Source: Psoroptes ovis (lineage: Eukaryota > Arthropoda > Arachnida > Sarcoptiformes > Psoroptidae). Taken from it: a stretch of DNA of 64,000 bases. Under the pieces are notes generated by a model, which worked only from the letters and a program-made list of their open reading frames with translations, was not told the DNA's origin and searched no databases. Of the stretch, positions 1 through 10,275 are shown one piece after another. The number at the start of each line of letters is the position of its first letter. The stretch's first letter is position 1. The position numbers and the translations under genes were made by a program. The stretch is from positions 3,321,501 to 3,385,500 of the forward strand of contig PQWQ01000001.1 in the NCBI GenBank assembly GCA_002943765.1. The letters run 5' to 3'.

Positions 1-3000
1 TGGTTGTATGGCAGTTGACGTAAATTCTTCATTTGTGTTTAATGAAACACGATGTGCTATTCTAGGAAATTCTTTTAATTCTGATTCTTTTCGTGTACGA
101 TAAAATGATGGACGCCTCCGTATGCGATATTGGTAACGCTGTTTCTTCAATTTTAAACGTGTTTTTGCCACTTGATATATTCTGTTAATTGATATTTTGA
201 GAAAAACAATAAACAAAATGTAATTATCATCATTAAAATAACTATTAAATGAAAACTTTACATGATTATCATTCATAATTATAATCATTATTAGTTTAAT
301 AATGATGATTATTTGAACTTCTAGATTAAATATTATGAAACAAAGCAAAAAACAATGCTAAAAATGATCATCGGAATCAAAACATAACCCTAACAATATT
401 AACAATTATAATAACCATAATTTGTGATATTTATGTGTATCGTTTATTTTCATTGTTATAATTAATATATTTACTATCAGTATTGCTTGTACTAATGAAT
501 TTTTATTAATATTTTCATTAATATTTCTAGTTCCACAGATCTGAACATTATTATTATTATTATTATTATTGTCAGTACAAGTGCTTTTTTACAACTAATT
601 TTTTTATTTACAGCTATTTACACTTGAGCGATGCTCGAATAATAAAAATATGTTTTTAACAAAAAAGGACCGTTCATATAGTGCAGGTCCACATTCTAAC
701 ACCTCCCCCTGGACCTGGACTAAATGAACAAATTCAAATTTTTACAAATTTTATCAAATGGGTTCTTGGGATTTGTCTTCGTCAAGAAATCCGCCAATTG
801 ATCTTCTGTTGAAATATATTCGATTTCGATTTCGCCACATGTAACTCGATCCTGTACGAAATGGTACTTGACATCCAGATGTTTCACCCTGGTTCCAGCT
901 TTCACCATATTAATACAGGGTTGGTTGTCCTCGTAGACCCGGATCGGTGTAAAATCTCCAAAACCAATTTCCGTCAATAAGTTCTTAACTCCCAGGACCG
1001 TAGAACACCCGAATGCTAACGCAACATATTCAGCCTCTCCACTCGATGTGCTAACAGTTGGTTGCTTCTTACTATACCATGATACTACAGATCCAAAGAG
1101 TGTCACCAGGATTCCAGACTGCGACTTCCTCGATTCTTCATCAGAACCGAAATCTGAATCGGCGTACAGTACCAAACCTTTATCATTCCATACCCCAAGT
1201 TTCAGACGATAATCAATTGTTGATACCAAGTATCGCAACACTTGACAGGCAAGTGTCCATAATAGTTCACTTGGTCTCTCTAGAAATCTTGAAAGGATTG
1301 ACACTGATGCCAGGATATCAGGTCTGGTAACATTAGCAATATACAACAATGATCCAATCAAGCTTCTAATCGGTCTCTGGCAGTTTCCATCAGCTTCCAC
1401 TTTGTACAATACCTCAACACCGGATTGTAATGGCTTTTTCACTCTTTTACAATCACCAAGATTGTATCGATTGGCCAGTTCCGCAATGCAGTCCCTCTGG
1501 TCCAACGAATAATAATCGCCATCCTTTTTAATGTTGATGCCAAGAAATCTCTTTACAAGTCCCATATCATGAATCTTTATTTTCGCACTCAGTAGGTGGA
1601 TCACATCTTCAATCAACCGGTGTTCTAGACTCATCACTAGGATATCATCGACATACACGAGTAGATAAATATTCTTCTTCCAGAACAAACACGGTTCCAC
1701 TTTGGACACTCTAAATCCATCACTGGCCAAAATTTCGTTAAGACATCCATTCCATACTCTGGGAGCTTGTTTCAATCCATAAAGGCTTTTGTTAAGTTTC
1801 CATAATTTTCCTTGCCTTTTCAATGGTTCTGGCGGATCAATAAAAACGGTCTCATTGAGTGTACCATTAAGGAACGCCGTTTTCACATCTAGGTGATGAA
1901 CCAACCAGCCATACTTGGCAGCCAGCGTTAACATTATTCTAAGAGAAGACTTATCACACACTGGAGCAAAGGTCTCCTCGTAATCAATACCGTAGACCTG
2001 AGAAAAGCCTTTCGCCACCAATCTCGCTTTTCGCCTGGTAACCATCCCTTGCTCATCTTTCTTCTCTGCGAATACCCATCTTGATCCAATCGCCTTCTGT
2101 CCAATATCATCTACTTCTTCATAAACATTATGCTCTTTCAACGATTCGCTTTCTTCCAGTATGGCTTGATTCCAATCTGATGCAAACCGTGATTGCATAG
2201 CCTCACTAAACGTAGATGGTATATCACTTTTGGAACATTTCGCAGCTAGTCCCATAGGACGACAATAATCATGATCCGTAGGTGCGTCTGGAATACTCCA
2301 TCCGCATTCGTTCACATTAGCATTCAAATTAGATAAATCATAACGCTGATCTTCATAAATTTTGACATTACGGCTGTTGATTAGCTTATCTGTTTGTGGA
2401 TTGTACAATACGAAATATTTTTCAGTTTGACCCACGAGAATGGCTGGAACGGATTTCTTCGACAATTTATTCGCTGGTCGATCAAGTAACACCATACTGA
2501 GACTTCCAAACATTTTCACTCCATTATATGGTGATTTACGGCCGAAGAACACTTCATAAGGAATTCGATTTCCGATTGCCTTGGATGGAATTCTGTTCAA
2601 AATATAGATGGAATGTTGAACAGCATATGGCCACAATTTCATTGGCAACCCTTTCTCATTGATCATACATCTGGCCATGGCATTTATAGTTTGATTCCTT
2701 CTTTCACTGATTCCATTTTGTTCTGGGCAATACGGTGCGGTGGCCACAATTTCGATTCCCTTACTATTACAATAATTTACAAACTCTTCTGACCGATATT
2801 CTTTTGCGTTGTCCGACACAAAACTTTTCACTCTTCGACCAGTTTGGTTTTCCGCCCATTCTACGAAATTACTGAATGCTCGAGTTATCTCTGATCGAGC
2901 CTTGATTACCATCAATTGACACAGTCTAGATTTTTCGTCGATGAACGTCACAAAATATTTATAACCATGATGACCAGTTGGAAATGGTCCGCACACATCA

Positions 3001-6000
3001 CTGTAAATTCTTCCCAATATTTCATCTGTACTCGGCAATACATTTCCAAAATTCTTGCGGCGCATCTTGTTCTCATCACAAACTCTGCACGTTGAATGAT
3101 TCTCGTTGATTCCAAGGGCATTCAATTTATCATATCCACAATGACCTAATCGTTGATGCCATGAGATGTTGGCCACATAATCACCCACTGGAACAAGAAT
3201 TTCAAAAAGGTCGTTGGAATTCTTTTTCGCTACCATGACAATACAGGAGTTTGAATATATCAATGCACGATCACCATGGAATCTCACATCATAGCCATCC
3301 TTTGTCAATTTCGAGACAGATATCAGGTTACAGGTCAAATTAGGGGCATATAACACATTCGATAATCTGGTGGTTATTAAATCACCTGACACATGACATT
3401 TCAGATTTACTATACCAATACCGACAACATCGACACGATCACCCGACGAACTGACTATTTGTGATGAGAACTTTTCAAGACTGACAAAACCAGATTTGTT
3501 ATTCGTTGCATGGACATTGGCTCCACTATCCAGCAGCCACAACTTTGGATTACAAACTCGAGAAATAATGTTGGCACAGAAATAAAAAGTAGAATCATTT
3601 TTATTCACAACATTATCACAAATCTCATTATTGTTTGAAGAAGTGTCACAATTATTCATATTGGCATAATTAGTTTTTTTCACATTCATATTTGTTTTAC
3701 AAAATTTCATAATATGCCCAAGTCGTCCACATCGAAAACATTTGACAAATCTGCTCTGGTTCTTAGCTACCATTGCCACATTACGCTTGGGCTCTTCTTT
3801 GGCAGCTTCCTTCTCCAACATGCTGAAACGTGCCCGAATATCGCTCATGGCTCGACCAATGGTTTTCTCTTTAGATGACAATTCAGCGAAGCCCAAAATT
3901 ATTGATTCGAACTGGCTGTAATCAACATGGGCCATGACGAAGCTACTCACAAAGTCTTCGGGCAGGCTGGAACCAGTCATCGACTGCCACTGCATGAATT
4001 TGTTGACCATCTTCGATGCATCCTCAGCATTCCTTACAGGTTCAAATCGGCTGAGTGACAGCAATGCTTCTTTTTTCACAGATTTTGAAAATCGTTGGTA
4101 AGCATTGTTCCATGCCTCATATGCTGTGTCAGCTTTGATGAACAAATAATCAAATTCATCTTCTACATTCAATTCCAGAATTTGTAATGCCAGATCGTCC
4201 ATACGTTTTTCATCTTCAATTTCGATATTCATATATCTTTCGATTGCTTGGACCACATTGTGTCTTTTTAATATTCGCTTAATACGAATAGACCATTCAG
4301 CATAATTGCTTTCATTCAACTTAATTGTTTGCATCAATTTTACATCATATTTCAAAACTTCAAGAACTTTTTTCTTGGACGCCATTTTTATTGCCAATCA
4401 AAAAATTGCCAAAGAACAATATTTTTCTGAAAAAACAATACCAAAGAATATAATAACCGCAGATTTATTCACAAATAAAAAAAACACGAGAAAAAAAAAT
4501 TGACAATAACCGTTGATTAACAAAAAACACAAAAAAAACCGTTGAAAAAATATAGCCACTGGTGCTGATAACGTGTCAGTACAAGTGCTTTTTTACAACT
4601 AATTTTTTTATTTACAGCTATTTACACTTGAGCGATGCTCGAATAATAAAAATATGTTTTTAACAAAAAAGGACCGTTCATATAGTGCAGGTCCACATTC
4701 TAACAATTATAATCATCAATAATCTCATGGTTAGTTTTATTATTAAATCTTTTAATAAATAAAAGCAAATTAATAAATTCGAAATGAAAAAAAAAGATTA
4801 TTACATTGGAAATTAATTTTCTGTTTATGTTTGTTCATTTATTTCAATTAAATTCGTGGTGATGTTGTATGAATGATGATGATTGTCATCATTATTGCCA
4901 TTCCAAGCACCATCACCACAGCTAAATGGTGGTGAATCTTGAATAGAATTGCATTAGCACACGCAAACACAATGGATTACTAACTAATCGATCAATGAAT
5001 CAATCAAGCAAATAACTAAACAAATAAAAAATCAACTAAACAAACAAATAAACGAATCAATGAATGTTTTCACAAAATTTCACCAATTTTGTGACAAAAA
5101 ATTCTCATTACATAATGATCAAACACACAAATGAATGATTTTAATTCCAATATTTGTTCATTTTGTTATTGTTTGATCGTTCGACATTCGTTTGACTATT
5201 TGTTCATTTGATAATACATACGAAGCAAAAAAAAAATCGAAATAATTTCACCAACATCATCGATGATAAATCTGTATTTATTTTATTTTTCTTTAATTTA
5301 ATGAACAAATGAATAATAATAATAATCCTCAAATGAGAATAAACATCATCATCATCATTCGAAATTAATAAAAAAAAAGATAAATAAAATCTCCCGAGAA
5401 TTCATATAATTCAATAAATATATAATTGCATAATAACAGTAAATATTAATAATAATAATAATGATTGTAATAATTTACAAATCTTGAAAATCCAATATTC
5501 AAACCAAACAAATATATATAATTTTTGTTCGTTCACTTTCCTATCTGATTATTTTTCATTAAGTATATTAGCAAATATATTTTTTGGCTGATGTTTGTTG
5601 CATTAGAAATGAAATCAAATGGGAAGAGAAAGGGAGATAAAATTTATTTCTCATCGTTTATCATTGTTTTTTATACATATGAATTTTTTAAAATAAAACT
5701 TAGAAATTCAAAAGAAAAATTTGTCTAAATTTTTTCATTGAAATGAATTCAATTTTTAATGGATTTTCTTTGTTTTTTCAATTTTTTTTTTCATTTTCAT
5801 TTCTTTAATCTATTTTCAATATGAATTATTAATTACAAATTATGAATGCAATTATTTTTTTTCAATATTTTGAATTATGATTATTATTATTATTATTATG
5901 ACTTTTATGGGGCATAATTCCATTAAAAGTCCATCAATATTTCACTTTTGCCTTTTGAGAAAAATAAAATAATCATAATCGTAATAATATTATTGTAGAA

Positions 6001-7534
6001 ATAAAACATAAAAGTTTATGATTGTGCATACATTCATTGGATTCGAAACATTGAACAAAGCAAACATTAAAAATTAAAAATAAAAATAAAGCTAAGCAAA
6101 TATATGAAATGAATAATAGAAAACCAATAAATAAATAAATGAATAAATGTATGAATGGACTCTGAAATAGAAATGTTTTTAGCCATTTTTTTCTTGTTCT
6201 GAATAACTTACCTGTAATATTGTAATAATAATAAAATCGATGGAGCATAAAATGATGCAATAGTAGCAAATATTTGATATGAAATATCTTGGGATATCAT
6301 ACATTCTTTACGTTCAACGATTCTTTCTACAAATTCATCATCTTTCCAGCCGAGCATCGGCCCTAACGATATGATCGCCGAAAATAGCCAAATAACTGCA
6401 ATACCAGCACAAACATGTTTAGCTTTTCGGCGATGTATATAATCGACAGTGGTCACTGCCCATAAACGATCACATGAAATTGCTAATAAATGGAATATAC
6501 TTGAGCATCAGACGGTAGAGTACAGAAAAGTTAAAAAAAAATGATCGATTATTTTTTTAATAATTAATAATTTCGATTGGAATTTTTCTTATTTCAATTC
6601 ATTGATTAATAATTTACCTAGTCGTACAGCACAGTACATCAACAAATGTCCATATTTCACATAATTTTATGCCCATATTCCATTCACCGGTCACTTCATA
6701 AATTGCACCGATAGGCATCACTAGACAAGCGACCAATAAATCAGTGACGGCTAATGATACTACCAGATAATTTCCCACTGATCGTAATGATCTTTCTAAT
6801 ATGACAGCTGATATGACGAAAACATTTCCTAGAATCAGATCGAATCGATCATATGGATTCATTTTCAAATCCAAAGAAGGAAAATGATAATTTTTATAAT
6901 AATTGAAGAATTGATGATAATTCAAGCTAAAATTAAAAATTATCATACCAACAATTGTAGCCAATATTAAACATATCAATATTATGGATAATATAATCCA
7001 AATGATCATTATTGAAAATGTTTGATTTCTATCATTAAAATAATTGCTACTATTATTATTGTTGAAATTTGTTGTCGATGATGATGATGAAATCGATGTT
7101 ATAAATGGTATTAAATTTAAATCGGATTGATTTTGTTGATGACTATCGTAGAGGAAAAAATAATCTAATGGATCTATAGTGGAAAGTGATGATGAAGCTG
7201 ATGATGATAATGATAATAATTGTTCATTATTATTATCATTATTGTTGATATTGATATTATTGATTTCAATCTCATTATTATTATTATTATTGTTGATCGT
7301 ATTAATGTTAATTGATGTATCATTCTGGCTATCGCTAGAATCATTATTGATATTATTATCAATATTATTATTGTTGATATTTTTCAATATCAATTTAAAT
7401 AATGGATCATTAATGATCGAATCGATTTGTTTACTTGTTGGCCATTCGGTCGTATGATTGTATTGGCTGTTGATGATGATTGTGATGAAAATTTTTCTTA
7501 TTATGATGATGATATTTAAATAAATGAAATTCAT
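1..7534 (-). CDS. Serotonin-type (5-HT1A-like) amine GPCR, four exons, 3' end beyond the window
   Basis: Class A GPCR. My exon model is 6949-7534, 6618-6828, 6212-6499 and 1-181, giving 422 in-frame codons; TM6, TM7 and the tail lie beyond the left edge. The N-terminal part (about 170 residues) is Asn-rich and low-complexity with many possible N-glycosylation sites. TM1-TM5 are clear. The TM3 stretch FVDVLCCT holds the amine-binding Asp3.32 and is nearly that of vertebrate 5-HT1A. TM5 contains SFYAP and ends in YYRIYQVAKTR, running into a basic third intracellular loop. The DRY motif reads DRL. The 120-nt intron 6829-6948 is a multiple of three with no stop, but splicing it out restores IVGNVFVISAV in TM1, so I treat it as an intron. 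The third intron (182-6211) houses a Copia element in the same orientation. The receptor family is secure; the exact ligand subtype (5-HT1 or another amine) is inference. Confidence 0.85.
548..570. repeat. ATT microsatellite at the Copia insertion site
   Basis: About seven ATT units immediately before the LTR. The target duplication ATTAT derives from it. Confidence 0.8.
570..701 (-). repeat. Copia 3' LTR (132 bp)
   Basis: Identical by eye to 4574-4705. In element orientation it starts TGTTAG and ends CTGACA. It contains an AATAAA motif and a TATA-like ACTATATGAA. It is unusually short for an LTR. Confidence 0.95.
720..4397 (-). CDS. Copia Gag-Pol polyprotein, intact, 1225 aa
   Basis: This is a single-frame Copia polyprotein. 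The N-terminal Gag is of the UBN2/DUF4219 type, followed by a CCHC zinc knuckle (CFRCGRLGHIMKFC, about residues 220-233). The aspartic protease has LLDSGANVHAT with Asp about 290. Next come the pre-integrase HHCC module (WHQRLGH, about 415, and CRVC) and an integrase core with Asp near 468, SDNAKEY near 530 and a Glu in QNGISERRNQ. The reverse transcriptase has YVDDIL near 915. The RNase H end contains KHLDVKYHFVQD near 1172. No frameshift or stop is seen. Translation could start at residue 1 or at Met5. The product is expected to form virus-like particles and integrate cDNA. No env is present. The domain order PR-INT-RT-RH is diagnostic of Ty1/Copia. Confidence 0.95.
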   Translation of the reverse strand: MAIKMASKKKVLEVLKYDVKLMQTIKLNESNYAEWSIRIKRILKRHNVVQAIERYMNIEIEDEKRMDDLALQILELNVEDEFDYLFIKADTAYEAWNNAYQRFSKSVKKEALLSLSRFEPVRNAEDASKMVNKFMQWQSMTGSSLPEDFVSSFVMAHVDYSQFESIILGFAELSSKEKTIGRAMSDIRARFSMLEKEAAKEEPKRNVAMVAKNQSRFVKCFRCGRLGHIMKFCKTNMNVKKTNYANMNNCDTSSNNNEICDNVVNKNDSTFYFCANIISRVCNPKLWLLDSGANVHATNNKSGFVSLEKFSSQIVSSSGDRVDVVGIGIVNLKCHVSGDLITTRLSNVLYAPNLTCNLISVSKLTKDGYDVRFHGDRALIYSNSCIVMVAKKNSNDLFEILVPVGDYVANISWHQRLGHCGYDKLNALGINENHSTCRVCDENKMRRKNFGNVLPSTDEILGRIYSDVCGPFPTGHHGYKYFVTFIDEKSRLCQLMVIKARSEITRAFSNFVEWAENQTGRRVKSFVSDNAKEYRSEEFVNYCNSKGIEIVATAPYCPEQNGISERRNQTINAMARCMINEKGLPMKLWPYAVQHSIYILNRIPSKAIGNRIPYEVFFGRKSPYNGVKMFGSLSMVLLDRPANKLSKKSVPAILVGQTEKYFVLYNPQTDKLINSRNVKIYEDQRYDLSNLNANVNECGWSIPDAPTDHDYCRPMGLAAKCSKSDIPSTFSEAMQSRFASDWNQAILEESESLKEHNVYEEVDDIGQKAIGSRWVFAEKKDEQGMVTRRKARLVAKGFSQVYGIDYEETFAPVCDKSSLRIMLTLAAKYGWLVHHLDVKTAFLNGTLNETVFIDPPEPLKRQGKLWKLNKSLYGLKQAPRVWNGCLNEILASDGFRVSKVEPCLFWKKNIYLLVYVDDILVMSLEHRLIEDVIHLLSAKIKIHDMGLVKRFLGINIKKDGDYYSLDQRDCIAELANRYNLGDCKRVKKPLQSGVEVLYKVEADGNCQRPIRSLIGSLLYIANVTRPDILASVSILSRFLERPSELLWTLACQVLRYLVSTIDYRLKLGVWNDKGLVLYADSDFGSDEESRKSQSGILVTLFGSVVSWYSKKQPTVSTSSGEAEYVALAFGCSTVLGVKNLLTEIGFGDFTPIRVYEDNQPCINMVKAGTRVKHLDVKYHFVQDRVTCGEIEIEYISTEDQLADFLTKTNPKNPFDKICKNLNLFI
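4560..4573 (-). other. Copia primer-binding site, tRNA-Ile anticodon-arm type
   Basis: Directly abutting the 5' LTR, the plus strand reads TGGTGCTGATAACG. This has the form of a tRNA-Ile anticodon arm (loop CT-GAT-AA), so the minus strand could pair with a 5' half-tRNA. Drosophila copia is known to prime from an internally cleaved half of initiator tRNA-Met, whose pairing region likewise ends in the anticodon loop. The tRNA assignment rests on recalled tRNA sequences and is inference. Confidence 0.6.
4574..4705 (-). repeat. Copia 5' LTR (132 bp)
   Basis: Identical by eye to the copy at 570-701, and followed on the minus strand by the primer-binding site. The downstream flank is the ATTAT target duplication at 4706-4710. 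Confidence 0.95.
4711..6211. other. Remainder of the long GPCR intron, no gene seen
   Basis: AT-rich intronic DNA between the Copia insertion and the exon ending at 6212. It holds short ATT/ATC runs and poly-A/T tracts. The donor side reads CTGTAATAT next to TTAC on the plus strand (GTAAGT on the minus strand). The frame at 5973-6269 runs through the donor site and is not a gene. The part of the intron at 182-564 is similarly featureless apart from an ATT microsatellite at about 548-570. Confidence 0.6.
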
Positions 7535-9226
7535 TAGACATAATAATGTTGTGAGTTTGATATGTAAAATAAACTATTGTCAACTATTTAAATAATATGA
7601 TTATTTATGCATGAAATTTGAAGCTCGATTTGATTGAAAATTTTTTTTTTATTCATTTAAAAAATTTTCAATTAAATTTTGTTTCACATTTTGTTTCCTC
7701 GTTTTTTGTATGAAATATTACAGCAAATTTTTTCAGCTTTTCAACGGAATTTTTTCTCATGTTTCATTCGTTTTGAATTCTGGCGTTAATGTTTGATAAC
7801 TCGGAAGAAGTTGAGTCTAAAAATAAAATTTAAAATCGAAATATTTTAAATAAAAAAATGATTAATGAAATAATGAAAATCAACTTTTACGATCGATCAA
7901 TCAACAAATTTCAAATTAACATTTGATTTATTTAATTTCAATTGTTATACATTAAACATAAGACAATAAAATGATGAATTAGAGGCCAAATTGCCAAAAG
8001 TAGATTCAGAGCAATTTTACATTGAAAATTTGAATGAATCAAATCAAATTGCAAATTTTGAATGCTGTTCATTATAAACATTATTTTACATGATTATTTA
8101 ACACACCCATACATCAACCACAATGAGATATTCACAATAAGATTTGATATTCATCTACATCTGAATGCATATTCAGTAATTTATTTTTATATTATGGAAA
8201 TTCTGGTTTTTCTCTATTTATTATTCTTTTTCTTTCTAATCAAATGTTCACACATTGATGCTGTTTTACATTTAGGCCAAACTTAAAAACGAATTTTTCA
8301 AAACACAGGAAGATGAAAATCAATTGATAAAATTGTCAGTTCAATAAATGTAAATACATTCAAGGACTTTGGGTTTTCAAGTCACATTAACGGAGATAAA
8401 AAAAATTAAAATTTATGGTAATTCAAAGAAAACAATTTATCAAAACAACTGAAGCTATTACGAAAGATTCTCCCTGAAAAGATTACGACCCCTACAAAAT
8501 CCCCATACATGAATATATGAAATCGTAAGGAAAATTCTCCGGAAAATATAAGAACATTCAAAAAACGTCACATAAAAAACATTTAAATCCTGTTATCTGT
8601 TGTGGACAATATAAACAGTGAATACCGAATGAAATTTTGCAAAAGAAAAGAAAATAAAAAAAATGAGAAATTCTTAATTCAGTTCCTGAGAATAAACATT
8701 ATGATCAGGACATCCAGGGCAAATAAAGAAAAAGAAAAAAATGAAATAAATTAAGAAAAAATTCTAGTAAATTCGGGAAATTAAAAAGATTTGCACAATT
8801 TCATTCAAGTATTTCAAATGAATAAACAAATATTAATAATTATTATAGATGGTGAAAATTCGTTAAGTAAACATTTGGATGACCATCAATGATTCAAATT
8901 CAAATTTCAAAAGAAATAAATTCAAATAAATGAATAGATTAACTTCATATTCCTATTTTTGTGAGTGCAAATATCCAAGTATTTATTCCAAAAATCCATA
9001 CTGTAACGGCATTTATATAAAATCCGGTGCGTCTCTCTCGGAGCTTTTCAGGAATACTATCCTTGACGCTAGGCGTCGGATGGTTGCCTTGGAACAATTC
9101 ACCTAATGGTGATTTAAAAACTGTAATGTTGTTATTGCTTGATTGCAAATATGATTCTAATTTCTAAATATAAGTTGTTGTTTACTTGTTAGTACCTGCG
9201 GGTTACTATACAAATTATATTAATGG
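7535..9226. other. Intergenic region upstream of the GPCR
   Basis: AT-rich DNA that should contain the receptor's 5' UTR and promoter, but no decisive TATA box or initiator can be assigned. The plus-strand frame at 8062-8286 is low-complexity and unconvincing. The one coding-like island is at 8945-9120 and is listed separately. Confidence 0.4.
8945..9120 (-). CDS. Candidate orphan terminal exon with a C-terminal membrane segment
   Basis: On the minus strand a good acceptor (CATTACAG) is followed by 58 codons and a TGA. The exon has clearly higher GC than its surroundings. It encodes a basic stretch (KLRERRTGFYIN) followed by a hydrophobic segment VWIFGINTWIFAL and the C-terminal residues TKIGI. 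The layout, basic residues then a short last membrane segment with INTW, is vaguely like the end of SLC13-type carriers, but I do not claim that family. No upstream exon is visible before the hAT MITE or the Gypsy element. It could be the last exon of a gene whose other exons lie far upstream, a gene broken by the insertions, or a fossil fragment. Confidence 0.3.
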
Positions 9227-9234
9227 ATTTAGAC

Positions 9235-9396
9235 CAGTCATTCTCAACCTGTGTTCCGCGGCACTATAGTGTTCCGTAAGATTCCAAATTTCGGAAATCT
9301 AACTCATTCGTTTACTTGGTGTGCCGCGCAAATTTTGGGAATAAAGGCTATTCGTTTTTTCAGTGTGCCGCAGCAAAAAAAGGTTGAGAATGACTG
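9235..9396. mobile_element. hAT-superfamily MITE, 162 bp, SPIN/Buster-like termini
   Basis: Perfect 16-bp terminal inverted repeats (CAGTCATTCTCAACCT at the left and its complement at the right) bound a 162-bp non-coding element. A perfect 8-bp target duplication ATTTAGAC lies at 9227-9234 and 9397-9404, the size typical of hAT transposons. Just inside the ends are GC-rich stretches around CCGCGGCAC and TGCCGCAGC. This layout, C-A-G plus TTCTCAACC followed by a GCGGCAC block, matches my recollection of SPIN/Buster-group hAT termini. There is no transposase, so movement would require a transposase supplied in trans. Confidence 0.85.
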
Positions 9397-9404
9397 ATTT
9401 AGAC

Positions 9405-9784
9405 ATTTGAATGTAATGTAATATAAAATCTATGTACATGATTTCGATATGATCATTTTTTTTCTTATATTCGTTTTACTTGAAATTGATAATCACACAA
9501 ATACCATTGTCTTTTATACTACGATGTTGTCAATGCTGGCTTCAGCTCTCACACACACACACACATACATGCATACGCTTGTACTAAGCGTCCGAAGAAT
9601 GGAAAATTTTCGATAATGGAATCAAAAATTTTTCAAATATAAATTTCAAAATTGATAATAATGTCAATAGCAATAACAATGATGATAATAATGATAATAT
9701 TAAAATTATTAATAATAATAATGATAATAATTGACAACCTTAAGCGAAAAAATTGCAGATGTTTTCTATATTTTCAAATTTATA
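9405..9784. other. Intergenic spacer between MITE and Gypsy element
   Basis: AT-rich spacer with a (CA)n microsatellite at about 9549-9564 followed by CATACATGCATAC, and an AAT/GAT-rich run near 9655-9740. No coding potential is visible. Confidence 0.5.
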
Positions 9785-9788
9785 AATC

Positions 9789-9976
9789 TGTCGCGTATGA
9801 CCAATGACTGTTGGTAGTCATTCGTCATAACGATTTTTTATGACTTGAAAACTTTTGACCAATGATTGTAATTAGTAACATGCAAATTTCTTTAATTATT
9901 TTTCTGTATATAAGCTCGATTTCGTTTCAATAAAATATAATATATTTACTCTTCACTTAAATGTGTACACGCAACA
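9789..9976 (+). repeat. Gypsy 5' LTR (188 bp)
   Basis: It contains a CCAAT motif, a TATA-like TGTATATAAG and a downstream AATAAAATA poly(A) motif. A short perfect hairpin (AATGACT...AGTCATT) lies near its 5' end. Identical by eye to 14224-14411. Confidence 0.95.
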
Positions 9977-10275
9977 AGTGGTGACCCTCACGTTTGAATT
10001 TAACATAGTTAAATTTTTTGATTTTTTTTCAAGTGATATTTTCAAACATTGAAATTTTTTCCAATTATTTTTGATTTTTGTTCTACATTTATGTTAATAT
10101 TTTTTTTTTCTACATTTGTTTGTAAATAAATTTTTTTTGATTAATTAACGTAGTTATTTGTTATTAGTTTTTTTTTGTTGTTAATTATTTCTATTATCAT
10201 CATTGTATATATCACTTCATCATTGTATAGTCACCATCATTATCATTTTTAGTCATCATCTTCACCAATTCCATC

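Larger units (their letters stand above)
570..4705 (-). mobile_element. Complete Ty1/Copia LTR retrotransposon inside a GPCR intron
   Basis: The two 132-bp LTRs (570-701 and 4574-4705) are identical by eye and begin and end with TG...CA. They flank one long gag-pol frame. A 5-bp target duplication ATTAT occurs at 565-569 and 4706-4710. The element reads on the minus strand, the same strand as the host receptor gene. The polypurine tract (GGGGGAGG on the minus strand) lies at 702-709 against the 3' LTR. The primer-binding site starts directly after the 5' LTR at 4573 and runs down to about 4560. Identical LTRs and an unbroken frame indicate a recent insertion that may still be competent. The insertion site adjoins a TAT/ATT microsatellite in the intron. 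Confidence 0.95.

Noticed and set aside
365..400. Single CCCTAA-like unit (ATAACCCTAAC)
   Set aside because: Only one unit, so not telomeric repeat.
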